DNA from: Prevotella sp. | GTDB lineage: Bacteria; Bacteroidota; Bacteroidia; Bacteroidales; Bacteroidaceae | Direction: 5' to 3' | Assembly: GCA_022771265.1 (NCBI GenBank) | Contig: JALFCG010000136.1 | Coordinates: forward strand, 19,147 to 83,146 | DNA length: 64,000 bases | Translations under genes and position numbers: made by a program | Notes under the pieces: model-generated | Databases searched by the model: none | Told to the model about the DNA's origin: nothing | What the model saw: the letters and a program-made list of their open reading frames with translations, nothing else | In this document: piece after piece, positions 39,901 through 49,368 of the stretch | Numbering within the stretch: the stretch's first letter is position 1 | How the letters are laid out: every line of letters starts with the position of its first letter

Positions 39901-40590
39901 CTACAATCTCCCTTCCTCGTGGTAGGAATAGTAGCGGCCGTCGGTGATGATGAGGTGGTCGAGGAAGAAGATGCGCATGAGCTTGCAGGCTTCCTTGACG
40001 CGGATGGTCAGACGGTCGTCGTCGCCGCTGGGACGGGCGTTGTTGCTGGGATGGTTGTGGCAGAGGGCGAGGACGGTGGCGTTGGAGAGTAAGGCTTGTT
40101 TTATTATCACGCGCACGTCAACGGCAGTCTCACTGATGCCGCCATGGGAGATGCGCATTTTCTTTATGAGCTTGAAGTTCTGATTCATGAGCAGTATCCA
40201 TGCTTCCTCCACGTCAAGGTCTTGCATCAGAGGGTGCATGTGGTCGTAGATGGCGGCTGCCGAACTGAGGTCGGGCCTTTCTTCGGCTTTCTCCATTTGC
40301 CGACGCTTGCCGAGCTCGCATGCCGCAAGAATGGTTATTGCCTTTGCAGGGCCGATGCCTTTGTAGGAGCACAGGTCGGGGATGGTTTTCTTGCCAAGGG
40401 TGTTGAGATTGTTGTTGCAGTCGTTGAGCAGGCGTTTCATCAGGTCAACGGCACTCTCCTCTTGCGACCCTGAGCCAATGAGAATTGCCAGCAGCTCAGC
40501 GTTGCTGAGGGCTTCGGCCCCGAGCCTTTCGAGCTTTTCTCGCGGCATGTCTGCCTCGTCCCATTGCTTTATGGTCAGCTTCTCAGTCAT
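39901..40590 (-). CDS. radC: RadC-family JAB-domain protein
   Basis: LCHNHPSNNARPSGDDDRLT; ISHGGISETAVDVRVI. Confidence 0.95.
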   Translation of the reverse strand: MTEKLTIKQWDEADMPREKLERLGAEALSNAELLAILIGSGSQEESAVDLMKRLLNDCNNNLNTLGKKTIPDLCSYKGIGPAKAITILAACELGKRRQMEKAEERPDLSSAAAIYDHMHPLMQDLDVEEAWILLMNQNFKLIKKMRISHGGISETAVDVRVIIKQALLSNATVLALCHNHPSNNARPSGDDDRLTIRVKEACKLMRIFFLDHLIITDGRYYSYHEEGRL

Positions 40591-41629
40591 AGAAGGATTT
40601 CTCGAAGGCCTGGAACAGGTCTTTCTTCAGCACGCATCGTTTCCACCATGCCACGATGAAGCCGAAGCCGTAGCCCATGAGCTGCACAAAGGCGGCACCG
40701 ATGGAGATGAAGCCGATGGGGAGACTGCGGTTTTTGATGGCGGAGTCGGTGAAGATGACGAGTGAGTAGATGATGATGGGGGCTATCGAGGCAAGCACAA
40801 AGAAGTACCAGCGGTAGAAGTCGTCGGGATTGCCGTAAACCATCATCACGCGTCCGAGGCAAGCCAGAAGGAACAGGAAAATCACTCCTACGGTGAAGAC
40901 CATAGGCAGGAGATGGACAGCCTTGAGCGATTCGGGATAGAGCTTGTAGAGGTTGATGCGTGCTATTCCGCTGTTATAGACCTGGCGGAAGAACTTGCGC
41001 ATGTCGGTACGCCGCTTGTGCCACACCCATGCCTCAGGGAACAGACGGCAGCGGCATCCTGCCTTGAAAATACGTATGGAGAAGTCGATGTCCTCGCCGA
41101 AGCGCATCTTGGAGAAGCCTCCAAGACGGAGATAGACATCGCGCCTTATGCCCATGTTAAACGACCTTGGATAGAACTTGTCGAGCTTTTTCTTACCTCC
41201 GCGGATGCCTCCTGTGGTGAAGAAACTGGTCATGGAATAGCTTATCGCCTTCTGCGTCTCGGTGAATGAGTCATGGGCGCAGTCAGGTCCGCCAAAGGCA
41301 TCGGCGGGTTCGCTTAGCAGCTCGTCGTCAACGGCCTTAAGATAGCCTTCCGGCAACACTACGTCGGAATCGAGCACTATAAGATATTCTCCCTTGGAGC
41401 GTTCCGCCCCATAGTTGCGACTCTGCCCGGGCCCTGAGTTTTTCTTGGCGAAATATTTCAAGTCGATTGTTCCGGAGTATTTGTCGCAAACGTCCTTGCA
41501 GGGTTTCTCCGACCCGTCTTCGACAATAATGACCTCGAAGTCCTTCACCGTCTGCCGGCAAAGACTCTCGAGCAGCTCGTCAACCTCGTCGGGACGATTG
41601 AATACAGGGACAATGACTGAGTATTTCAT
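40583..41629 (-). CDS. Glycosyltransferase family 2 with C-terminal TM helices
   Basis: MKYSVIVPVFNRPDEVDELLESLCRQT, LIVLDSDVVLPEGY; start adjusted from 41662. Confidence 0.92.
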   Translation of the reverse strand: MKYSVIVPVFNRPDEVDELLESLCRQTVKDFEVIIVEDGSEKPCKDVCDKYSGTIDLKYFAKKNSGPGQSRNYGAERSKGEYLIVLDSDVVLPEGYLKAVDDELLSEPADAFGGPDCAHDSFTETQKAISYSMTSFFTTGGIRGGKKKLDKFYPRSFNMGIRRDVYLRLGGFSKMRFGEDIDFSIRIFKAGCRCRLFPEAWVWHKRRTDMRKFFRQVYNSGIARINLYKLYPESLKAVHLLPMVFTVGVIFLFLLACLGRVMMVYGNPDDFYRWYFFVLASIAPIIIYSLVIFTDSAIKNRSLPIGFISIGAAFVQLMGYGFGFIVAWWKRCVLKKDLFQAFEKSFYD

Positions 41630-41677
41630 AGTGTTGTAAATGAAGAGTGAAGAACTCTTCACCCTTCATTTTCTATA

Positions 41678-42244
41678 TTATTCTTTTACTCTCTGCAGGT
41701 AGCTGCCGTCGCGTGTGTCAACCTGAATGAGGTCGCCTTCGTTGATGAAGAGTGGCACGCGGATTTCAACACCGGTCTCGAGTGTGGCTGGCTTTGTGGC
41801 GTTAGTAGCGGTGTCGCCCTTTACTCCAGGCTCGCTGTGGGTGACGCGGAGATAGGTTTTGACAGGCATTTCCGCGTAGAGGATTGTGCCATCGGTAGTG
41901 TCGGTAACCACTTCTACGATGTCGCTTTCCTTCATGTACTCATGTCCAATGACCAAGTCGTTAGCGATAGGAATCTGCTCAAAAGTCTCCTGGTTCATGA
42001 AAATGCGTCCTGTTGGGTCCTCGTAAAGGTACTGGTATGGGCGACGCTCGATGACAACGTCCTCGAGTTTGAATCCGACCTGGAAGGTGCGGTCGAGCAC
42101 GCGGCCGTCGGTCACGTTCTTCAGCTTGGTGTTCATTACGGTGTTGCCTTTGCCTGGCTTTCTGTGCTGGAAATCGATACAAACCCAGATGCCGCCATCC
42201 ATGCGGATTGCGGTTCCTTTCTTAATGTCTTGTGAATTAATCAT
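41678..42244 (-). CDS. efp: Elongation factor P
   Basis: IKKGTAIRMDGGIWVCIDFQHRKPGKGNTVMNTKLKNVTDGRVLDRTF. Confidence 0.97.
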   Translation of the reverse strand: MINSQDIKKGTAIRMDGGIWVCIDFQHRKPGKGNTVMNTKLKNVTDGRVLDRTFQVGFKLEDVVIERRPYQYLYEDPTGRIFMNQETFEQIPIANDLVIGHEYMKESDIVEVVTDTTDGTILYAEMPVKTYLRVTHSEPGVKGDTATNATKPATLETGVEIRVPLFINEGDLIQVDTRDGSYLQRVKE

Positions 42245-42312
42245 ATACTTTATATAACAGTTTTATTTTGAAATTTCAGCGCAAAATAACGCATTTCTTG
42301 CGTTTTCGGGTG

Positions 42313-42320
42313 CAAAGTTA
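42313..42320 (-). promoter_or_regulatory. -7 box TAACTTTG for efp
   Basis: CAAAGTTA on + strand. Confidence 0.5.
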
Positions 42321-42371
42321 CTGATTTTCTCGAAAAAAACATAAAAGTTTTAGCTAAAATTCATTTATTTC

Positions 42372-42402
42372 TTGGTTATTTCGAAAATTATGAGTACTTT
42401 TG
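42372..42402 (+). promoter_or_regulatory. Bacteroidetes promoter TTG-N20-TACTTTTG for rpmH
   Basis: TTG at 42372-42374, TACTTTTG at 42395-42402. Confidence 0.65.
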
Positions 42403-42448
42403 CACCCCAAAAGGATGGAAATAACAAAAAATTAAATAGTTTATAGCA

Positions 42449-42604
42449 ATGAAAAGAACATTTCAGCCACACAACAGAAGAAGAGTGAACAAGCACGGCT
42501 TCCGTGAGAGAATGGCTACAAAGGATGGACGTCGAGTATTGGCTTCTCGTCGTGCCAAGGGCCGCAAGAAGTTGACCGTTTCTGACGAGCACCACGGAAA
42601 GTAA
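42449..42604 (+). CDS. rpmH: 50S ribosomal protein L34 (51 aa)
   Basis: [51 protein letters not shown]; missing from the ORF track because it is short. Confidence 0.97.
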   Translation: MKRTFQPHNRRRVNKHGFRERMATKDGRRVLASRRAKGRKKLTVSDEHHGK

Positions 42605-42646
42605 TCTTCCGTATTCCGTCAGAATACTGACGTCGAATCGAAAAAA

Positions 42647-42683
42647 AAGGCGAGGAGTGATCCCCGCCTTCTTTTGTTTTATT
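42647..42683 (+). terminator. Terminator after rpmH
   Basis: AAGGCGAGGAgtgaTCCCCGCCTT + CTTTTGTTTT. Confidence 0.75.
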
Positions 42684-42802
42684 GACTTACACCTTATTAT
42701 ATATAAATGAGATGGAAGTTTAACATTTTTTTCTTCGTCACGACGCAAGGTTTCGACATAAACACCGTTTAATTGGTGTAAACAATAAAAAACGGAGAAA
42801 AC

Positions 42803-43522
42803 ATGAGGAGAATAAAACATTTTATCTTTGCCATGATGGCACTGGCGACAGCTGCCTTCACGCTTCAGTCTTGTCTTGATGACGATGACGACAACTACAT
42901 TAGTATTGACCCTGCCACCAGTGTAGGCGTAGTTACGCTGAAACCTGACACAGGTGATGGTTTCGGGTGGTACATCCAGCTAAGCGACTCAGATATTGTC
43001 ACATGCTCGAACATCAAGGATTTCCCTTACGATAACAAAAAAGAATACAGGGCATACATCTATTTCAAGTTCGACTCAGAACCGTCGATGACCGCTGATG
43101 TGAAAACTATCACCATCGCTCGCATCGACACCATCCTGACCAAGCAACTTGTGCCTGACCTCGCCGATCAGGAAGCCAACGACAAAGCCTACGGCAACGA
43201 CCCTGTGGAAATAGTGAAGAGCCAACTGGAAACAACGGCTGAAGACGGGTACATGACGTTGCGATTCCGCACCAACTGGCTTCCTGGAAGCACTCACAGG
43301 GTGAACCTCATGCGTGTGGATGACGAAGACGGGATGGCGACATTTGAGTTCCGTCACGATGCAGGAGGACATACGGCGGGGAACACCGCCGACGGCATAG
43401 TCGCCTTCTACCTTGACCTGGAGAAAGACATCGACCGGACTCCAAGGACTATAAAAATCAAGTGGAAATCGTTTACGGGAGCTAAATCACAGACATTCAA
43501 ATATATACCGAGAAATGACTAA
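42803..43522 (+). CDS. NigD-like lipoprotein
   Basis: Lipobox LQSCLDDDDDNY; VGVVTLKPDTGDGFGWYIQLSDSD resembles NigD family. Confidence 0.75.
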   Translation: MRRIKHFIFAMMALATAAFTLQSCLDDDDDNYISIDPATSVGVVTLKPDTGDGFGWYIQLSDSDIVTCSNIKDFPYDNKKEYRAYIYFKFDSEPSMTADVKTITIARIDTILTKQLVPDLADQEANDKAYGNDPVEIVKSQLETTAEDGYMTLRFRTNWLPGSTHRVNLMRVDDEDGMATFEFRHDAGGHTAGNTADGIVAFYLDLEKDIDRTPRTIKIKWKSFTGAKSQTFKYIPRND

Positions 43523-44089
43523 ATGAACATATTTGGGCACAATAGTGAAAAATCCATGGCAGAAGGCATTCGCAAGGGTGACAACCAGGCGATGCGTGAC
43601 TTCTATGCCCAATTCGGAGGATTGCTCACTGCTGCCTGCTCAAGATATGTAGTTAACGATGACGACGTGAAGGACGTGATGCAGGACGCTATGGTCAGCA
43701 TCATCCAGAACATCGACAGCTTTACATACCATGGAAAAGGCTCGTTAAGGGCTTGGGCCACGAGAATCGTCGTGAACCAGGCCCTAAACTTCTTAAAATC
43801 CCGCAAACGCCTGCAAGATACTTTTGCTGACAAGGACATAGGAAACATCTCTTGTGCCGACGACGAACCGGACGTCGGGATGGTGCCGGAGGAAGTTATC
43901 CACGACATGATAAGCCGCCTGCCCGAAGGCTATAGGGTCGTGTTCAACCTCTACGCCATAGAGGGTAAGAGCCACAAGGAAATAGCGGAGGCACTTGGAA
44001 TCAAGGCAGACTCGTCAGCCTCGCAGTATCACAGGGCGAGAAACATGCTTGCAAGGGAAATAAGAAAATATAAACAGGAACAAACATAA
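43523..44089 (+). CDS. ECF RNA polymerase sigma factor (Das-like)
   Basis: Region 2 VNDDDVKDVMQDAMVSIIQNIDSF, region 4 LPEGYRVVFNLYAIEGKSHKEIAEALGIKADSSASQYHRARNML; abuts the NigD-like gene. Confidence 0.92.
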   Translation: MNIFGHNSEKSMAEGIRKGDNQAMRDFYAQFGGLLTAACSRYVVNDDDVKDVMQDAMVSIIQNIDSFTYHGKGSLRAWATRIVVNQALNFLKSRKRLQDTFADKDIGNISCADDEPDVGMVPEEVIHDMISRLPEGYRVVFNLYAIEGKSHKEIAEALGIKADSSASQYHRARNMLAREIRKYKQEQT

Positions 44090-44092
44090 CAA

Positions 44093-45325
44093 ATGATCAT
44101 GACAGACAAATGGACTAAACAACTGCAAAGAAAGATGGCTGGTTTCGAAAAACCTGCCCCCGAGCTGTCGTGGTCGGATATCGACAACGCACTCAAAGCA
44201 CGAAAGGGTTCAGGAAAGGCTTCCATCGTGCCGCTTTGGGCTAAGCGTGCAGCGGCTGTAGCTGCTGCGGTAGCCGTGATTGGCGGTGTCACAATGATGG
44301 TGAACAAGGAAACGGAAGTACCGACTGTCACAGCCACTGTGGCAAAGCAGGTGGAGACGCTGGCTGATAACACCGTGACTGCTTCAGCGACGGAACCTGT
44401 GGCTGCAGGCTGCCATAACCGTGGAAATACCGGACGGATATCGGAAAGCGGCACACGGCAGGAAGAGACGGCGCTTGATATGCAAGAGATGACCGATATG
44501 GAAGCGCAGGTTGAGACAGCACCGGAGACACAGGAGGAAAAACCGGAGCCAACGGAACGTCAAAATCCTAAAGCAAAGGCTACAACACGGTCGGCATATA
44601 ACTATTATGACACTGACAGAAAGCGTGCAGGCTCCTCGTTGCACAGAGCGTCGTCGAACTTTGCCATTGACGTTCATGCCCAGGGGCTTCTCGGCAACGA
44701 CAATACAAGCAACGGCAATATGTACGCGTCGAGTATAACCATGAGCAGTGCGCCGACTTACAGTGCGGGAGAGATGCAGATGACAGGAAAATACTACCCG
44801 TTGCTGAACCTTCAGTCGGCTCCGACAATCGATTACGACCACGACCTCCCGATAAAGGTGGGGATGAGCGTCAGGTATAATATCAATGACCGTTGGAGTC
44901 TCACGTCGGGAGTGAACTACAGTTATCTTCATTCCACGTTTACCATTGATGGTGACAATGGGAGCCGCGGCGACCAGAAACTTCACTATATAGGCGTGCC
45001 ACTTACGGCTAACTACAATGTTTGGCAAAACAAACAGATGAAGGTCTATGTGGTTGCCGGCGGTGCGGCAGAAAAGCTGCTAAAGGGAAACCGCAGCAAA
45101 AGCGTGACCGGGGCTGACGGTGAAACAAAAGTGAGCGAGAAGCGGCTGCAATGGTCGGTTCAGGCAGCTGCAGGCGTGGAGTATAACATCACTCCTTCCG
45201 CCGGCTTGTATCTGGAACCAGGTGTGAGTCATCACTTCGACAACCATTCGGATGTGGTGAACATCTATAAGGACAAGCCCTGGAACTTTAGCCTTAACGT
45301 TGGCTTTAGAATAAATCTGAGATAA
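44093..45325 (+). CDS. Putative dual-membrane-spanning anti-sigma factor (N-terminal cytoplasmic region + TM + linker + outer-membrane beta-barrel)
   Basis: N-terminal about 48 aa then TM AAAVAAAVAVIGGVTMMV; acidic/low-complexity linker; C-terminal porin-like repeats ending VGFRINLR. Confidence 0.75.
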   Translation: MIMTDKWTKQLQRKMAGFEKPAPELSWSDIDNALKARKGSGKASIVPLWAKRAAAVAAAVAVIGGVTMMVNKETEVPTVTATVAKQVETLADNTVTASATEPVAAGCHNRGNTGRISESGTRQEETALDMQEMTDMEAQVETAPETQEEKPEPTERQNPKAKATTRSAYNYYDTDRKRAGSSLHRASSNFAIDVHAQGLLGNDNTSNGNMYASSITMSSAPTYSAGEMQMTGKYYPLLNLQSAPTIDYDHDLPIKVGMSVRYNINDRWSLTSGVNYSYLHSTFTIDGDNGSRGDQKLHYIGVPLTANYNVWQNKQMKVYVVAGGAAEKLLKGNRSKSVTGADGETKVSEKRLQWSVQAAAGVEYNITPSAGLYLEPGVSHHFDNHSDVVNIYKDKPWNFSLNVGFRINLR

Positions 45326-45340
45326 AACGATGTGACACAA

Positions 45341-45375
45341 AAAAAGCTAAGGAGCATGAGCTTCTTAGCTTTTTT
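45341..45375. terminator. Bidirectional terminator
   Basis: AAAAAGCTAAGgAGCatgaGCTtCTTAGCTTTTT. Confidence 0.75.
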
Positions 45376-45376
45376 G

Positions 45377-45450
45377 CGCTTCAGGATGGGCTTGAACCAA
45401 CGACCCCATGATTAACAGTCATGTGCTCTAACCAACTGAGCTACTGAAGC
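45377..45450 (-). tRNA. tRNA-Asn(GTT)
   Basis: Cloverleaf GCTTCAG...CTGAAGC, anticodon loop CTGTTAA, T-arm GGTTCAAGCC. Confidence 0.95.
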
Positions 45451-45491
45451 AGTGGTGTTAAAAAAAAGAGACTGCCGCTTGCAGCCTGTTG

Positions 45492-45565
45492 CGCTTCAGG
45501 ATGGGCTTGAACCAACGACCCCATGATTAACAGTCATGTGCTCTAACCAACTGAGCTACTGAAGC
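45492..45565 (-). tRNA. tRNA-Asn(GTT), second identical copy
   Basis: Same sequence as 45377-45450; TACCTTTG promoter box at 45596-45603 (minus). Confidence 0.95.
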
Positions 45566-45746
45566 AATAGTGCTCTTCATTTCTGAATTGCGGTGCAAAG
45601 GTACGACTAAAAATTGAAACTACCAAACGTTTTTTGAAAAAAATGAGTCAAAAGCACCATTTTTTCGTTTTTTTATGTCAAAAGATAATGCTTTTAGCAT
45701 ATAAAGCAGTAATTTTGCACGAAAATAAATAAACAAGAACAAAAGG

Positions 45747-47411
45747 ATGAAGAAAACGATGGCAATGTTGCTGATGTCCATTACCGTGACTGTCAGTGCT
45801 TACGCTCAACAACAGAAGAACCACAACTTTGAGGTGGCAAAGAACCTTGATATTTTCAATAACATATATAAAGGTCTTGACTTGATGTACGTTGACACCC
45901 TCAATCCGCAGGATGTCATAGGAAACGGCATAAGGGCAATGCTGAGAAGCCTTGACCCATATACAGAATACTATCCCGAGGAAAAAACTAAGGACCTCAA
46001 GCTGATGCTCACAGGAAAATATGCAGGCATAGGCTCAATAATCCGCTGGCACCAGAAGCTCAAGACAAGCGTCATCGACGAGCCTTATGAGGGAATGCCA
46101 GCCGCATTGGTCGGACTGAAGAAAGGCGACATCATACTTAGCATCGACAATCTCGACATGAGGGGCAAGGACAACAAGTATGTCAGCGACCACCTGAAAG
46201 GAACGGCAGGAACGTCGTTCGTGCTGAAGGTGAAACGACCTTCAACGGGAAAAAACCTGAAATTCAACATAACAAGGCAGAACATCAAGGAGGCTGACAT
46301 CCCATACTACGGCATGCTGGACGACGGCATCGCGTACATCAACTTCCGATCCTATACCGACGGATGTGCCCGCAATGTGCGTAAGGCCTTCCTCGAACTA
46401 AAGGCGAAAGGGGCGAACAAGCTTGTCTTTGACCTTAGGGAAAACGGGGGAGGCTCGGTACAGGAAGCTGTTGACATCATCAATCTATGGGTGCCGAAGC
46501 AGACTTTGATTATAAAGCAAAAAGGAAAACTGGCACAAGCCAACCATGACTATGTGACACGGCTGGAGCCTGTGGATACAATAATGCCGATAGTGGTGCT
46601 GGTGAGCGGAATGACGGCAAGCTCGAGCGAGATAACATGCGGGGCACTGCAGGACCTCGACCGTGCAATAGTATTAGGTACGCGCACGTATGGTAAAGGA
46701 CTGGTGCAGGCACCCATCGACATGCCGTATAACGGTAGCCTGAAGCTGACTACGGGAAAATATTACATCCCGAGCGGAAGATGCATACAGGCAGTCAACT
46801 ACAAGCATAGCGGAGGCGGTTATCTTGAGAGTATTCCCGACAGTCTCACGAGGGTGTTCCACACAAGGAACGGCAGGGAAGTGCGCGACGGGGGAGGTAT
46901 CAAGCCTGACGTGGAAGTGAAACCAGACACGTTGCCCAATATCGCTGTTTACATTGACCGCCTTGACTCCAACGAGGTGATGTTTGACTATGTCGCTGAG
47001 TATGTGGCAGCCCATAAGGGCATTGCACCCGCAAGGGAGTACCGTGTCAGCGACCAGGAGTTTGATGAATTCAAACAACGTCTGGTGGCGAGCGGCTTCA
47101 ACTATGACCCGGAGAGCGGCAAGGCTCTTGGAGAACTGGAGAAGCTGGCGCGCTTCGAGGGATATTATGACGACGCGAAGGCTGAGTTTGAGGCTTTGCG
47201 GAAAAAGCTGAAGCACGACGTTGTGCGCGACATCGAGAAGGAAAAAGCAACATTGAAGGAAATGCTCGAGCGCGACATCGTCACCGCCTATTATTACCAG
47301 GCGGGAGGCATTGAGAATTCAATACCTTACGACAAACAACTCAAGGAGGCTGTAAGGTTGCTAAACAATATGGAAGAGTATGAGAAATTGTTAAATATCT
47401 CTAACAAGTAA
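45747..47411 (+). CDS. S41-family C-terminal processing peptidase with PDZ domain
   Basis: GIGSIIRWHQKLKTSVIDEPYEGMPAALVGLKKGDIILSID; VLVSGMTASSSEITCGALQDLDRAIVLGTRTYGKGLVQ. Confidence 0.94.
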   Translation: MKKTMAMLLMSITVTVSAYAQQQKNHNFEVAKNLDIFNNIYKGLDLMYVDTLNPQDVIGNGIRAMLRSLDPYTEYYPEEKTKDLKLMLTGKYAGIGSIIRWHQKLKTSVIDEPYEGMPAALVGLKKGDIILSIDNLDMRGKDNKYVSDHLKGTAGTSFVLKVKRPSTGKNLKFNITRQNIKEADIPYYGMLDDGIAYINFRSYTDGCARNVRKAFLELKAKGANKLVFDLRENGGGSVQEAVDIINLWVPKQTLIIKQKGKLAQANHDYVTRLEPVDTIMPIVVLVSGMTASSSEITCGALQDLDRAIVLGTRTYGKGLVQAPIDMPYNGSLKLTTGKYYIPSGRCIQAVNYKHSGGGYLESIPDSLTRVFHTRNGREVRDGGGIKPDVEVKPDTLPNIAVYIDRLDSNEVMFDYVAEYVAAHKGIAPAREYRVSDQEFDEFKQRLVASGFNYDPESGKALGELEKLARFEGYYDDAKAEFEALRKKLKHDVVRDIEKEKATLKEMLERDIVTAYYYQAGGIENSIPYDKQLKEAVRLLNNMEEYEKLLNISNK

Positions 47412-47453
47412 GTTAATTCATGGATTACGAACCGAATAATGGATTATTTTTCG

Positions 47454-47461
47454 TACCTTTG
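47454..47461 (+). promoter_or_regulatory. -7 box TACCTTTG upstream of rimP
   Basis: TAnnTTTG match. Confidence 0.55.
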
Positions 47462-47475
47462 CACCTGTTCAGTGG

Positions 47476-47517
47476 AATGAGGAGCTTCTCCGAAGGCTCC
47501 TCATTCTTGTTTTTTTA
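47476..47517 (+). terminator. Leader terminator/attenuator-like hairpin upstream of rimP-nusA-infB
   Basis: AATGAGGAGCTTCtccGAAGGCTCCTCATT followed by CTTGTTTTTTT. Confidence 0.65.
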
Positions 47518-47567
47518 CCTGATGGCAGTCTTATGACCGCCACAGGCATAAGTTTAATATAAAAGAT

Positions 47568-48035
47568 ATGATAGAGAAGAATGTAGTTAAGACATTTGTG
47601 GAAGAGTGGTTGGAAAGTAACGACTATTTTCTTGTTGACGTAAACATTACGTCCGACGACCGCATTGTGGTGGAAATCGACCATTCTGATGGCGTGTGGA
47701 TTGAAGACTGCGCAGCGCTTAGCCGTTTCCTACAGGAAAAGCTTGGTGATGACCTGGGCAACTATGAGCTTGAAGTGGGCTCTGCCGGAATAGGCCAGCC
47801 TTTCAAGGTGCCACAGCAATACCAGAACCACATAGGCAAGGAGGTGGAAGTGCTCACTGCCGACGGCAAGAAGGTGCAGGGAGTGTTGAAGACCGTTGAA
47901 GGCGAGGCGTTCACCGTCACCGTCACTGAGAAGCAGAAGGTGGAAGGCAAGAAACGTCCCGTGATGGTTGAGGTCGATAAGGAATTTGACATGAATAATA
48001 TAAAATATACAAAATACTTATTAAGTTTCAAGTAA
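47568..48035 (+). CDS. rimP: Ribosome maturation factor RimP
   Basis: Position before nusA; DDRIVVEIDHSDGVWIEDCAALSRFLQEKL. Confidence 0.92.
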   Translation: MIEKNVVKTFVEEWLESNDYFLVDVNITSDDRIVVEIDHSDGVWIEDCAALSRFLQEKLGDDLGNYELEVGSAGIGQPFKVPQQYQNHIGKEVEVLTADGKKVQGVLKTVEGEAFTVTVTEKQKVEGKKRPVMVEVDKEFDMNNIKYTKYLLSFK

Positions 48036-48041
48036 TTAGCT

Positions 48042-49304
48042 ATGGCAGCAAGGAAAGAAGAGACGGGTCCGAGCATGATCGAGACCTTTCAGGAATTCAA
48101 GGAAACCAAGAACATCGACCGTACGACACTCGTAAGCGTTCTTGAAGAGAGTTTCCGTAACGTTATCGCAAAAATTTACGGTAGCGACGCAAACTTCGAT
48201 GTTATTGTCAATCCCGACAAAGGCGACTTTGAAATCCACCGCAACCGTATCGTGGTTGCCGACGGTGATGTGAAGGACGAGAACAAGGAAATCTCACTTG
48301 CCGACGCGCAGAAGATAGAGCCGGACTACGAGATTGGAGAGGAAGTGAGCGAAGAGGTGAACTTCAGCAAGTTCGGACGCCGTGCCATCCTGAACCTGCG
48401 CCAAACACTGGCGTCAAAGATTCTCGAACTGGAGCACGACTCACTCTACAACAAGTACAAGGACAAGGTAGGCCAGGTGGTCAGCGCAGAAGTCTATCAG
48501 ATGTGGAAGCGCGAGGTGCTGCTCATTGACGACGAGGGCAACGAGCTCCATCTGCCAAAAAGCGAGCAGATAGGACGCGACAACTACCATAAGGGAGAGA
48601 CGATAAAGGCAGTAGTGCTACGCGTGGATAACGAGAACAACAACCCGCGCATCATCCTCAGCCGCACGTCGCCAATGTTCCTCGAAAGACTCCTTGAGGC
48701 AGAGGTGCCGGAAGTTAATGACGGACTCATATCCATTCGCGGCGTCGCACGCATGCCTGGAGACAGGGCAAAGGTGGCTGTTGAAAGCTACGACGACCGC
48801 ATAGACCCCGTAGGAGCCTGCGTCGGCGTGAAGGGTAGCCGCGTGGCTGGTATCGTTCGTGAGTTGTGTAACGAGAACATCGACGTCATCAACTATTCAA
48901 GCAACATACAGCTCTATATTCAGCGAGCACTGGCCCCGGCAACGATAACCAACATCAAGGTTGACCAGGAAAACCGTAAGGCAGAGGTGTATCTTCAGCC
49001 CGATCAGGTGTCACTCGCCATCGGACGCAGCGGTATGAACATCAAACTCGCAAGTATGCTGACAGAATATACTATCGACGTGTTCCGTGTGGTTAATGAA
49101 GACGAGGCGGACGAGGACATCTACCTTGACGAGTTCTCTGACGAGATTGACCAGTGGGTCATCGACGCCATCAAAGGCATCGGCCTTGACACGGCAAAGG
49201 CAGTGCTTAACGCGCCTCGCGACATGCTGATCGAGAAAGCCGACCTTGAGGAAGAGACCGTTGACCAGGTGCTCCATGTACTAAAGGCTGAGTTCGAACA
49301 GTAA
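48042..49304 (+). CDS. nusA: Transcription termination/antitermination factor NusA
   Basis: S1/KH region; GACVGVKGSRVAGIVRELCNENIDVINYS. Confidence 0.96.
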   Translation: MAARKEETGPSMIETFQEFKETKNIDRTTLVSVLEESFRNVIAKIYGSDANFDVIVNPDKGDFEIHRNRIVVADGDVKDENKEISLADAQKIEPDYEIGEEVSEEVNFSKFGRRAILNLRQTLASKILELEHDSLYNKYKDKVGQVVSAEVYQMWKREVLLIDDEGNELHLPKSEQIGRDNYHKGETIKAVVLRVDNENNNPRIILSRTSPMFLERLLEAEVPEVNDGLISIRGVARMPGDRAKVAVESYDDRIDPVGACVGVKGSRVAGIVRELCNENIDVINYSSNIQLYIQRALAPATITNIKVDQENRKAEVYLQPDQVSLAIGRSGMNIKLASMLTEYTIDVFRVVNEDEADEDIYLDEFSDEIDQWVIDAIKGIGLDTAKAVLNAPRDMLIEKADLEEETVDQVLHVLKAEFEQ

Positions 49305-49368
49305 AAAGTAGGGCGGAAGTAGCGAGAGTTTATCATTTCAATATTATAATTTTTTAATTCCAAAAGAA

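Noticed and set aside
45377-45565. Tandem tRNA-Asn duplication as something special
   Set aside because: Two identical adjacent tRNA genes are common; probably simple gene dosage
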